Assembly: GCF_000708885.1 (NCBI RefSeq)
Contig: NZ_JEOE01000014.1
Coordinates: 24,159-88,158 of the forward strand
From: Cellulomonas sp. HZM
Lineage (GTDB): Bacteria; Actinomycetota; Actinomycetes; Actinomycetales; Cellulomonadaceae
Length of the DNA stretch: 64,000 nt
Reading direction: 5' to 3'
Shown here: piece after piece, positions 1 through 7,766 of the stretch
How positions within the stretch are numbered: position 1 is the first letter of the stretch
Layout of the letters: each line of letters begins with the position of its first letter
Position numbers and translations under genes: made by a program
Notes under the pieces: generated by a model
The model's input: only the letters and a program-made list of their open reading frames with translations
Told to the model about the DNA's origin: nothing
Databases searched by the model: none

Positions 1-298
1 TGTACGTGTGCGGGTACGCCCCTGAGTCCACCTCGATCGCGTAGTGCCCGTCGGCGTCCGCACTTCCGTGCGCCACCGTCTCCCACACGTCGTCGTCGGT
101 GTACCAGTCCATCACCTCGACGTCGGCACCGGGCACGGGGCTGCCGTGCATCGTGATGGTGCCCGAGACGGTGACGGTCGGCGTGTCGGCGGCAAGGGCC
201 GGCGCGGTCCCGCTCAGGCCGAGGACGAGCGCCCCGACCGCGACGGCCGCCGCGGTCGCCGTCGCCTGGTGTCGCACCGACAGGTCTCGCACCTTCAT
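1..298 (-). pseudogene. Truncated copy of secreted carboxypeptidase-regulatory-like protein (5' part only)
   Basis: This is the first 99 codons (signal peptide and start of the first domain) of the protein encoded complete at 39545-40987. The window begins inside the reading frame because the inverted repeat ends here, so the fragment is a by-product of the duplication rather than a decayed gene. Confidence 0.9.
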
Positions 299-398
299 GG
301 TTGCCCCCCGCAGTCGTCGTCGTCAGGCTGACGGTACCGCGGCCGGGAGCCCACCGGTGGCGCTCATGTGCAGGAGCTGTGGGGCCACCGTGGACGCT

Positions 399-1466
399 TC
401 ACGCCGGCAGCAGCACGCGCGTCACGACGACGCCCCGCCAGGTGCGCGCCGCCACCGTCGCCCAGACCACGACGAGCACGAGGTACGCCGCGAGCGCGAC
501 GTCGGCGAGCGGGCGCGCCCCCGTCCGCACCGCGAGCGCCGAGAGCCCCGTGACGCACGTCCCGACGGGGAACGTGAACGACCACCACGGCAGCCCGAAC
601 GGCGGACGGGCGGCGAGCGTCAGCCGCAGCGCGACACATGCCCACACCGCGGCGGCGGTCAGCACGACGACGCCGAACGCGACCGCGACACCGCGCGCGA
701 GCCGGGCGGCGGACGGGTCGACGAGCGCCGCGTCGCCGGCCATGAGGTTGGCCGCGGTCACCGACTGGCCGAGCGGGCCGAGCACGATCCACAGCGTCGG
801 CACGAGCGCCACGGTCCCGAGGTGGCCGCCCCGGACGGCGCGCACCACCCCGGGCAGCACGAGGAGCGTCCCGACGAGCCCCGCGACGAACAGCACGACG
901 AGCGCCACCCCGAACGGCCCGCGCTGGTGGGGCGGGACGTGCGGCAGGAGCACCGCGCCGGTGGCCGCGGAGACCATGGGCGGGACGACGGGCATGAGCC
1001 TGCCGGCGAACGGCGGGTGCGGCTCGTGCCGGGTCGCGGCGACGACGGGGACGACGACGGCGGTCGCGAGCCCGAGCACGGTGCCGACCGACCACAGCGC
1101 GGCGTCGACGAGCACTGCCGTACGAGCGCCGAGCAGCGGTGGGCCGACGACGAGCGCACCCGCCCCGACCGTCATGATCGCCATCGGCGGCGCGCCGTAG
1201 AAGTGGGCCATCACCGGGTCGAGCACGTGGGCGCGCGCGGCGTCGCGGTGCCGCACCCAGTGCACCGCGGTCGCGACGACGAGCACGAGCAGCAACGTCG
1301 CGGCGAGCACCCACACTGTCGTCGCGAACGGTCGCACGCCAGGGAGCGCGCGCGGGAGGCCGGCGCCGGCGGTCGCGACGATGCCCGTGCCCATGACGGA
1401 GGCGAACCAGTTGGGTCCGAGCCGGCGGACGCCGATCCGAGGGCGCGTGGGGAGCTGCTGGAGCAC
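399..1466 (-). CDS. TDT-family (TehA/Mae-like) transporter, left-arm copy
   Basis: Inverted copy of 38377-39444; see that entry. It is a multi-pass membrane transporter gene divergent from the LysR-type regulator gene at 1553. The alternative TTG start would extend it to 1526. Confidence 0.8.
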   Translation of the reverse strand: MLQQLPTRPRIGVRRLGPNWFASVMGTGIVATAGAGLPRALPGVRPFATTVWVLAATLLLVLVVATAVHWVRHRDAARAHVLDPVMAHFYGAPPMAIMTVGAGALVVGPPLLGARTAVLVDAALWSVGTVLGLATAVVVPVVAATRHEPHPPFAGRLMPVVPPMVSAATGAVLLPHVPPHQRGPFGVALVVLFVAGLVGTLLVLPGVVRAVRGGHLGTVALVPTLWIVLGPLGQSVTAANLMAGDAALVDPSAARLARGVAVAFGVVVLTAAAVWACVALRLTLAARPPFGLPWWSFTFPVGTCVTGLSALAVRTGARPLADVALAAYLVLVVVWATVAARTWRGVVVTRVLLPA

Positions 1467-1521
1467 GTGCTCAGCCTGGTCGGGCGCCGAGGCGGCCGGT
1501 AGACGAGAGACGTTGTCCGGG

Positions 1522-1538
1522 CACAAGCGTTACTTGTG
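1522..1538. promoter_or_regulatory. Candidate LysR operator, left-arm copy
   Basis: Perfect inverted repeat CACAAG-N5-CTTGTG between the divergent transporter and LysR genes. It is the mirror of 38305-38321. Confidence 0.5.
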
Positions 1539-1552
1539 ACACCCTGGGCGCC

Positions 1553-2479
1553 ATGACGGACCTGACGGCGATGCGCGTGCTGGTCGCGGTGGACGAGCAG
1601 GGCAGCATCTCGGCTGCGGCGCGGGCACTCGGGATGAGCCAGCAGGCGGTCAGCCAGCGCGTCCGGGCCACCGAGCGAGAGGTCGGCGCGCGGCTCGTCG
1701 ACCGGTCCGCGCGCGGGTCCGAGCTGACGACGACCGGACGCGTCGTGGCGTCGTGGGCCGCCGAGGTCGTCGAGGCCGCGACCCGCTTCGACGTCGCGGT
1801 CGCCAGCCTGCGCGGCGAGGGTGCGGCGGCGCTGCGGGTCGCCGCGAGCCTGACCGTCGCGGAGCACCTGCTGCCCGCGTGGCTCGTGCGCCTGCGCGCG
1901 ACCGGCGTTCCCGGGACGCAGGACGTCGAGCTCACCGCGGCGAACAGCGCTCGCGTGCTCGAGCTCGTGCGCGACGGCGCGTGCGACATCGGCTTCGTCG
2001 AGACCCCGCACGTCCCGGACGACGTCCGCTCGCGCGTCGTCGCACGCGACGAGCTCGTCGTGGTCGTCGCGCCCGACCACCCCTGGGCCTCGCGCGATGC
2101 GATCACCGGCGCCGAGCTGTCTGCCGCGCCCCTCGTCGCACGCGAGGCGGGTTCGGGCACGCGCGCCGCGTTCGAGGCGGCGCTCGCCGGAGCTCTCGGC
2201 GCCGACGCCGTCCGCACCCCCGCCGCGCAGCTCCCGACGACCGCCGCGGTCCGCGCCACGGTCGCCGCCGGCAGCGGCCCGGCGGTGCTGAGCCGGCTCG
2301 CCGTCCGCGAGGCGCTCGCCGCCGGCAGCCTCGTCGAGGTCTCGGTCACCGACGTCGCGCTGGACCGCCCGCTGACGCTCGTCTGGTCCCGGTCGCTCCC
2401 CCGCGTCCCGGACTCGGCCCGCGCGCTCGCCCGCATCGTCGACGAGGCCCACGGCCCGTCCACCGGCGGGCGGCTCTGA
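1553..2479 (+). CDS. LysR-family transcriptional regulator, left-arm copy
   Basis: Inverted copy of 37364-38290: 308 aa, N-terminal winged HTH and a LysR substrate-binding domain. It diverges from the TDT transporter gene and converges on the TetR gene with an 8-bp gap. Confidence 0.88.
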   Translation: MTDLTAMRVLVAVDEQGSISAAARALGMSQQAVSQRVRATEREVGARLVDRSARGSELTTTGRVVASWAAEVVEAATRFDVAVASLRGEGAAALRVAASLTVAEHLLPAWLVRLRATGVPGTQDVELTAANSARVLELVRDGACDIGFVETPHVPDDVRSRVVARDELVVVVAPDHPWASRDAITGAELSAAPLVAREAGSGTRAAFEAALAGALGADAVRTPAAQLPTTAAVRATVAAGSGPAVLSRLAVREALAAGSLVEVSVTDVALDRPLTLVWSRSLPRVPDSARALARIVDEAHGPSTGGRL

Positions 2480-2487
2480 CCGGGCAC

Positions 2488-3093
2488 TCAGCGCAGGATC
2501 AGGTGCAGCCCGGCGTCGAACGCGTCGTCCGGCGTCGCGCCTGACGACACCGCCAGCGCGAGCAGCCGCGCCACGGCGGGGTACCGCTCGTGGAACGACG
2601 CCGCCGTCTCGTCGTCCATCCGCCCGACAGCGGCCGAGTCCTGCTCCTCGATGACGTGGCCGAACGTGTAGTGCAGCGAGGTGTAGACGCGCACGGCCGC
2701 GTCGAGGAGGTCGAGGCCCGCGACCTCGGCGGCCGCGAGACCGTCGTCGACGAGCCGCTCGAGGGTCGGAACCCGCAGGGGCGTGGCGCCCGTGACGAGC
2801 CGGGCGCCGTCCGGGTAGGCGAGCATCGCTGCGCGCAGCGCCCGGAGCCGGTCCGCCCACCACGGCGCCCACGGCTGCACCCCGTCGAACGGCGGGAGGC
2901 CGGGCACGCGCTCGGCGAGCACCGACTCCGCGACTGCGTCCAGCAGCTCTCGCTTGCCCGCGAAGCGCCAGTACACGGCGGGCGCCTGCACGCCGAGGCG
3001 CGTCGTGAGCGCGCGCACCGTGACGGCATCGAGCCCTCCCTCGCGCAGGAGGTCGAGGGCCGCGTCGAGGATCTGCTCGGTGTCGATCGCCAT
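2488..3093 (-). CDS. TetR-family repressor, left-arm copy
   Basis: Inverted copy of 36750-37355: 201 aa, divergent from the NTF2-like gene at 3167 across a 73-bp region with two operator-like repeats. Confidence 0.88.
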   Translation of the reverse strand: MAIDTEQILDAALDLLREGGLDAVTVRALTTRLGVQAPAVYWRFAGKRELLDAVAESVLAERVPGLPPFDGVQPWAPWWADRLRALRAAMLAYPDGARLVTGATPLRVPTLERLVDDGLAAAEVAGLDLLDAAVRVYTSLHYTFGHVIEEQDSAAVGRMDDETAASFHERYPAVARLLALAVSSGATPDDAFDAGLHLILR

Positions 3094-3100
3094 GTCGGGG

Positions 3101-3158
3101 TTGACTCTATAACACCGCTATACCTATCGTCGGCATCGTTGCTATAACACCGCTATAG
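3101..3158 (+). promoter_or_regulatory. Promoter with two TetR-type operators, left-arm copy
   Basis: TTGACT (3101-3106), 18-nt spacer, TATCGT (3125-3130), driving the NTF2-like gene. Near-identical 17-mers lie at 3107-3123 (filling the spacer) and 3142-3158 (running into the GGAGG ribosome-binding site). Mirror of 36685-36742. Confidence 0.75.
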
Positions 3159-3166
3159 GAGGAACG

Positions 3167-3586
3167 ATGACGACGCTCGTGGACGCCATGCAGGACTACC
3201 TCGACGCCGGGGTAACGATGGACCTCGCGCGGCTCGACGCGGTGTACGACGACGAGTTCGAGAACCTGCGGATCGACCAGGCCGGTCAGGTCGTGCGGAT
3301 CACCAAGCCCCAGCTCATGGCGCGGTTCGGCCAGCTCGCGGCGCAGGGCCTCACGATGGAGCCGGCGGACGACGCGTCGTTCCCGACGACGACGGTCGTG
3401 GGCGACACCGGCATCGTCGTCATGCGCCGCGTGAAGGACGGGCGTCCGGTGCTCTACGCGTTCGTCTGGCGCATGCGTGACGACCGCCCGACGACGATGC
3501 TGCGCGAGCTCACGTTCGAGGAGGACCTCACGGCCCTCGTCCGGATGATCGAGGAGGCGACCCGCGCCGCGGGCGCGACCGCCTGA
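3167..3586 (+). CDS. NTF2-like (SnoaL-type) protein, left-arm copy
   Basis: Inverted copy of 36257-36676: 139 aa, single NTF2-like fold with no export signal, probably repressed by the adjacent TetR protein. Confidence 0.8.
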   Translation: MTTLVDAMQDYLDAGVTMDLARLDAVYDDEFENLRIDQAGQVVRITKPQLMARFGQLAAQGLTMEPADDASFPTTTVVGDTGIVVMRRVKDGRPVLYAFVWRMRDDRPTTMLRELTFEEDLTALVRMIEEATRAAGATA

Positions 3587-3667
3587 CGGACCCGCGAGGA
3601 CGCGCGCCGGCGCTCGCCACGACGTACGCTCGGCGGGCCGCCCCCCTCCACCCCGGGAGTACCTCCG

Positions 3668-4438
3668 GTGCCGATCGACGTGACCGAGACCGACGACGAC
3701 CTGCCCATGGCACGGCCGCCCGCGGGGTACACGCTGCTCGACGAGTGGACGCTCGGCTCGGCCGACGAGCTCGCGTCGCTCCGGTCGGACCTCGGCCGTC
3801 GGCTGGAGGCCGAGGGCGCGTCGCCCACGGAGTCGCTCGACGACACCCCCAGCAAGATCGTGCTCATCGCGTCCGAGCTCGCGACGAACGCGCTGCACCA
3901 CGGCCTGCCCCCGACGCTCGTGCGGCTGCACCGGCGGGCCGGGTCGTACCTGCTCGAGGTGGCCGACCACGACGTGGCGGTCACGCCGGTGTTCGCCGGC
4001 CGCCGGGTGCTGGGAGCCGGCGGGCTCGGGCTGCACCTCGCGCGCGAACTGTCGCTCGACGTGGGCTGGTTCGCCGACGCCAGCTCGAAGACGGTGTGGG
4101 CGGTCTTCGACGAGGCACCCGACGCAGCGATGCGCCAGGCCGGGTCGGTGAGCGTGCGCGACGACGGCGTCGTCGTGCTCGTCGGCGAGATCGACGCCGC
4201 GCTGAGCGAGCGCCTCGAGGACGTCGCGCACGGCGCCGAGGACGGACACCTGCGGCCCGCGCTGACGATCGACGCGTCGGACGTGACGTTCGTCGACTCG
4301 ACGGTCGTGCGCTTCATCGCGCTCACGTACCGGTCGTCGGGCGAACGCGTGCGGATCGTGGGCGCGCCCGAGCGCCTGCGCTTCCTCGTCGAGGTCATGG
4401 GCGTGCGCGACCTCGTCGACCTCGTCGACCAGCCCTGA
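3668..4438 (+). CDS. RsbW-like ATPase / STAS fusion, left-arm copy
   Basis: Inverted copy of 35405-36175: 256 aa with an N-terminal HATPase_c_2-type module and a C-terminal STAS module. The full description is given for the right-arm copy. Confidence 0.83.
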   Translation: MPIDVTETDDDLPMARPPAGYTLLDEWTLGSADELASLRSDLGRRLEAEGASPTESLDDTPSKIVLIASELATNALHHGLPPTLVRLHRRAGSYLLEVADHDVAVTPVFAGRRVLGAGGLGLHLARELSLDVGWFADASSKTVWAVFDEAPDAAMRQAGSVSVRDDGVVVLVGEIDAALSERLEDVAHGAEDGHLRPALTIDASDVTFVDSTVVRFIALTYRSSGERVRIVGAPERLRFLVEVMGVRDLVDLVDQP

Positions 4439-4464
4439 GCCGTTCCGAGCGCAGGAGAGCCCGC

Positions 4465-5019
4465 ATGCTGACCTACTCCGCGATCACCTCGCTCGACGGG
4501 TACGTGAACGACGCGTCCGGCGGGTTCGGCTGGGCCGCACCCGACGACGAGGTGCACCGGTTCGTCAACGACCTCGAGCGCACCGCCACCACCTACCTCT
4601 ACGGCCGGCGCATGTACGAGGTCATGGCGGTGTGGCAGACGATCGGCGACGACGACCCGACGACCGCCGACTACGCACGCATCTGGCGCGACGCGGACAA
4701 GGTCGTCTTCTCCTCGACGCTCGCCGCGACGACGACCCCGCGCACGCGGCTCGAGCGCCGCTTCGACCCGGACGCGGTGCGGGCCATCCCCGGCCACGTC
4801 ACCGTCGGCGGCCCCACGATCGCGGCGCACGCCCTGCGGGCGGGGATCGTCGACGAGATCCGGCTGTTCCTGCACCCGGTGGTCGTCGGCGGCGGCACCC
4901 GCGCTCTGGCCGACGACCTGCACGCCAGACTCACGCTCGTCGACGAGCGCCGGTTCGGCAGCGGGGTGGTGCACGTGCGCTACCGCGTGGACCGCGACGA
5001 TCGCGACGGCGAGAGCTAG
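4465..5019 (+). CDS. Dihydrofolate-reductase-like (RibD C-terminal) protein, left-arm copy
   Basis: Inverted copy of 34824-35378: 184 aa. Its stop codon overlaps the stop of the convergent LLM oxidoreductase gene by 4 bp. An AGGAGA ribosome-binding site precedes the ATG. Confidence 0.83.
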   Translation: MLTYSAITSLDGYVNDASGGFGWAAPDDEVHRFVNDLERTATTYLYGRRMYEVMAVWQTIGDDDPTTADYARIWRDADKVVFSSTLAATTTPRTRLERRFDPDAVRAIPGHVTVGGPTIAAHALRAGIVDEIRLFLHPVVVGGGTRALADDLHARLTLVDERRFGSGVVHVRYRVDRDDRDGES

Positions 5020-5912
5020 GCCGCCCGGATCGACGGCAGCCGCGACGCGAGCTCCTCCAGCACGCGCTCGGAACCCGCGTACACGCCCTCGGCGCGCGGC
5101 CAGTGCACGACGACGTCGTCGAACCCGAGCGCCGCCGCCCGCTCGATGCCCTCGAGCACGAGGTCGGTCGAGGTGAGCGAGTAGATCGGCGCGCCGTCGA
5201 GAGACAGGTAGCGCCGCAGCGGCACGTCCCGCCCCACGGACGCCTCGATCGCGCTGACCTGCGACGACACCTCCGCGAGCCCGCTCCACCACGCCTCCTG
5301 CGCCGCGGCGGGGTCGTCCTGCTCGTCGGGTCCGAAGCTCGGTCCGTAGGTCACCCACCCGTCGCCGAGCCGCGCCGCGAGCGTCATGGTCCGCGGGCCG
5401 GCGGCGGCGACGACGAACGGCGGTCGCCGCTCGGGCACCGGGATCATCCGCGCCTCGTCGGCCGTGTAGAACTCGCCCGCATGGCTCGTCACGGGCTGCG
5501 TGAGCAGCTGGTCGAGCACGCCGACGAACTCCTCGAACCGGCGCGTGCGCTCGCCGCGCGTCGGCGCGGGCCCGAGCACGCGCGCGTCGAACCCCTCACC
5601 CCCGGCTCCGAGCCCGAGCAGGAACCGGCCGCCCGACACGTCGTCGAGCCCGAGCACGTCCTTGGCGAACGGGACCGGGTGGCGAAAGTTGGGGGACGCG
5701 ACGAACGTGCCCAGATCGATGCGCTCGGTGACGGCCGCCGCGGCCGCGAGCAGCGGCACGGTCGCGAACCACGGCTCGTCGGCGAGCGAGCGCCACGCCA
5801 GGTGGTCGTAGCTCCAGGCGTGGTCGAAGCCCCACTCCTCGACCTGGCGCCACCGGTCACGCGCGACCGACCAGCGCTCCTGCGGGAGCAGCACCACCCC
5901 GACCCTCACCAT
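5016..5912 (-). CDS. LLM-class F420-dependent oxidoreductase, left-arm copy
   Basis: Inverted copy of 33931-34827: 298 aa, luciferase-like TIM barrel, apparently leaderless. Confidence 0.85.
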   Translation of the reverse strand: MVRVGVVLLPQERWSVARDRWRQVEEWGFDHAWSYDHLAWRSLADEPWFATVPLLAAAAAVTERIDLGTFVASPNFRHPVPFAKDVLGLDDVSGGRFLLGLGAGGEGFDARVLGPAPTRGERTRRFEEFVGVLDQLLTQPVTSHAGEFYTADEARMIPVPERRPPFVVAAAGPRTMTLAARLGDGWVTYGPSFGPDEQDDPAAAQEAWWSGLAEVSSQVSAIEASVGRDVPLRRYLSLDGAPIYSLTSTDLVLEGIERAAALGFDDVVVHWPRAEGVYAGSERVLEELASRLPSIRAA

Positions 5913-5946
5913 GCGACCGACCCTAGCGAGCGGGTCCGACACCCGC

Positions 5947-6879
5947 TCACGCGTGCGTGCGCTGCTCCTCGCCGGCCGACGGCGGCTCGAGCTGGAACGT
6001 GCAGTGGTCCACGTCGAAGTGCCCCGCGAGGCAGCCGCGCAGGTCGTCGAGCACGCGGCCGGCCTCGCCACGCTCGAGGACCTCGTCGGGCACCTCGACG
6101 TGCGCGGAGAGCACCGGCACACCCGACGTGATGGTCCACGCGTGCAGGTCGTGCACGCCGACGACGCCGCGGACCCCGCAGATGTGCGCGCGCACCGCGC
6201 CCAGGTCGACCCCGGCGGGCGTGGCCTCGAGCAGCACGAGCGCGACCTGCCGCAGCAGCCCGACCGCGCGCGGCAGGATCATCACGCCGATCGCGACGGA
6301 CGCGATGCCGTCGGCTCGCTCGAACCCCGTGGCGAGCAGCACGAGCGCCGCGACGATGACCGCCGCGGACCCCAGCAGGTCGCCGAGCACCTCGAGGTAC
6401 GCGCCGCGCAGGTTCAGCGAGTCGCGCTGCCCGGGGACCAGCAGCACGAGGCCCACGGCGTTGGCGGCGAGGCCCACCGCGGCGACGACGAGCATGAGAC
6501 CGCCCTCGACGGGCTCGGGGGCCACGATGCGCCGCACGCCCCCGACGAGCACGAGCACGCCGACGACCGCGATGAGCAGCCCGTTGACCAGCGCCGCCAG
6601 CATCTCGGCGCGCTGCCACCCGAACGTGCGCGTCTCGGTCGCGGGCCGCGCGGCCAGCACGGTCGCTCCGAGCGCGAGCGCGACGCCCGCGGCGTCGGTG
6701 AGCATGTGTCCCGCGTCGGCGACGAGCGCGAACGAGCCCGAGACCACGCCGCCAACGACCTCGACCGCCATCACGACGAGCGTGAGCGCGAGCACGGCCA
6801 CGAGTCGCCCGCGGTGCGCGTGCGCGGCGGTCACGTGGTCGTGCGCGTGGGAGTGGCCGCTGCCGTGCGCGTGGCCCAT
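5947..6879 (-). CDS. Cation diffusion facilitator (CzcD-like), left-arm copy
   Basis: Inverted copy of 32964-33896: 310 aa, His-rich N-terminus and six membrane segments. Its start overlaps the stop of the metallopeptidase gene by one base. Confidence 0.88.
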   Translation of the reverse strand: MGHAHGSGHSHAHDHVTAAHAHRGRLVAVLALTLVVMAVEVVGGVVSGSFALVADAGHMLTDAAGVALALGATVLAARPATETRTFGWQRAEMLAALVNGLLIAVVGVLVLVGGVRRIVAPEPVEGGLMLVVAAVGLAANAVGLVLLVPGQRDSLNLRGAYLEVLGDLLGSAAVIVAALVLLATGFERADGIASVAIGVMILPRAVGLLRQVALVLLEATPAGVDLGAVRAHICGVRGVVGVHDLHAWTITSGVPVLSAHVEVPDEVLERGEAGRVLDDLRGCLAGHFDVDHCTFQLEPPSAGEEQRTHA

Positions 6880-7232
6880 CAGTCCCACCCCAGCTCGTGC
6901 AGGCGGTCGTCGTCGATGCCGAAGTGGTGCGCGATCTCGTGGACCACGGTGATCGCGACCTCCTCGACGACGTCGTCGCGCGTCTCGCAGATCTCGAGCG
7001 TCGGCAGCCGGTAGATCGTGATCCGGTCGGGCAGCGAGCCCGCGGCGTAGAAGGAGGTGCGCTCGGTGAGCGGGATGCCCTCGTACAGCCCGAGCAGCGT
7101 CGGGTCGTCGGCGGGCGCGTGGTCCTCGACGAGCACGACGACGTTGTCCATGAGCGCGGTCAGCTCGGGCGGGACCTCGTCCAGCGCGTCACGGACCGCG
7201 TCCTCGAACTCGGCGCGCGGCATCTCGAACAC
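6879..7232 (-). CDS. Zincin-like metallopeptidase family protein, left-arm copy
   Basis: Inverted copy of 32611-32964: 117 aa with a C-terminal HEIAHHFG zinc motif. GTG start, chosen because CAGGAT lies 6 nt upstream. Confidence 0.8.
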   Translation of the reverse strand: MFEMPRAEFEDAVRDALDEVPPELTALMDNVVVLVEDHAPADDPTLLGLYEGIPLTERTSFYAAGSLPDRITIYRLPTLEICETRDDVVEEVAITVVHEIAHHFGIDDDRLHELGWD

Positions 7233-7366
7233 GGCACCATCCTGCCTGGTCGGCCGGGTGCGAACGAGGGTGGCGCAGGCCACGTCGACCTCGCTTTGGA
7301 GATCGGGCGCGCGACCCCGTATGCTCTACCACGGTCATCCGGCGCCTCGACGTCAGGGGCGGACTC

Positions 7367-7439
7367 GCCCTCATCGTCTAGCGGCCTAGGACCCCGCCCT
7401 TTCACGGCGGTAGCACGGGTTCGAATCCCGTTGGGGGTA
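7367..7439 (+). tRNA. tRNA-Glu (anticodon TTC), left-arm copy
   Basis: 73 nt with a full cloverleaf. The acceptor stem pairs GCCCTCA with TGGGGGT (two G-U pairs), the anticodon loop is CTTTCAC, and CCA is not encoded. Mirror of 32404-32476. Confidence 0.96.
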
Positions 7440-7483
7440 CGAGCAGTTCAGCAGTACAGCAAGAAGGTCTTGATTCACACCAA

Positions 7484-7557
7484 GGCCCCGTAGCGCAGTT
7501 GGTTAGCGCGCCGCCCTGTCACGGCGGAGGTCGCGGGTTCAAGTCCCGTCGGGGTCG
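7484..7557 (+). tRNA. tRNA-Asp (anticodon GTC), left-arm copy
   Basis: 74 nt; acceptor GGCCCCG pairs with CGGGGTC, anticodon loop CTGTCAC, no encoded CCA. Mirror of 32286-32359. Confidence 0.96.
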
Positions 7558-7562
7558 CTCGA

Positions 7563-7586
7563 AGCGCCGGTCCTCGGACCGGCGTT
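7563..7586 (+). terminator. Hairpin after tRNA-Asp, left-arm copy
   Basis: CGCCGGTCC-tc-GGACCGGCG followed by TT, a tight intrinsic-terminator-like hairpin between tRNA-Asp and tRNA-Phe. Mirror of 32257-32280. Confidence 0.6.
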
Positions 7587-7618
7587 CTCGTTCCGGGGGT
7601 CCGGCACAGGTCCCCCAC

Positions 7619-7691
7619 GGCTCTGTAGCTCAGTTGGTAGAGCGTTCGACTGAAAATCGAAAGGTCACCGGATCGACGCCGGTCGGAGCCA
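7619..7691 (+). tRNA. tRNA-Phe (anticodon GAA), left-arm copy
   Basis: 73 nt; acceptor GGCTCTG pairs with CGGAGCC, anticodon loop CTGAAAA, no encoded CCA. Mirror of 32152-32224. Confidence 0.96.
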
Positions 7692-7698
7692 CCGCGGG

Positions 7699-7727
7699 AG
7701 GCCCGTACGCGAGCAGCGTGCGGGCCT
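7699..7727 (+). terminator. Hairpin after tRNA-Phe, left-arm copy
   Basis: 12-bp stem (AGGCCCGTACGC against GCGTGCGGGCCT, one G-U pair) with a 5-nt loop, then TTCGTCGT; probable end of the tRNA transcript. Mirror of 32116-32144. Confidence 0.65.
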
Positions 7728-7766
7728 TCGTCGTGCTCGGGCGTCACCACCCTGGGTTACGGTTCG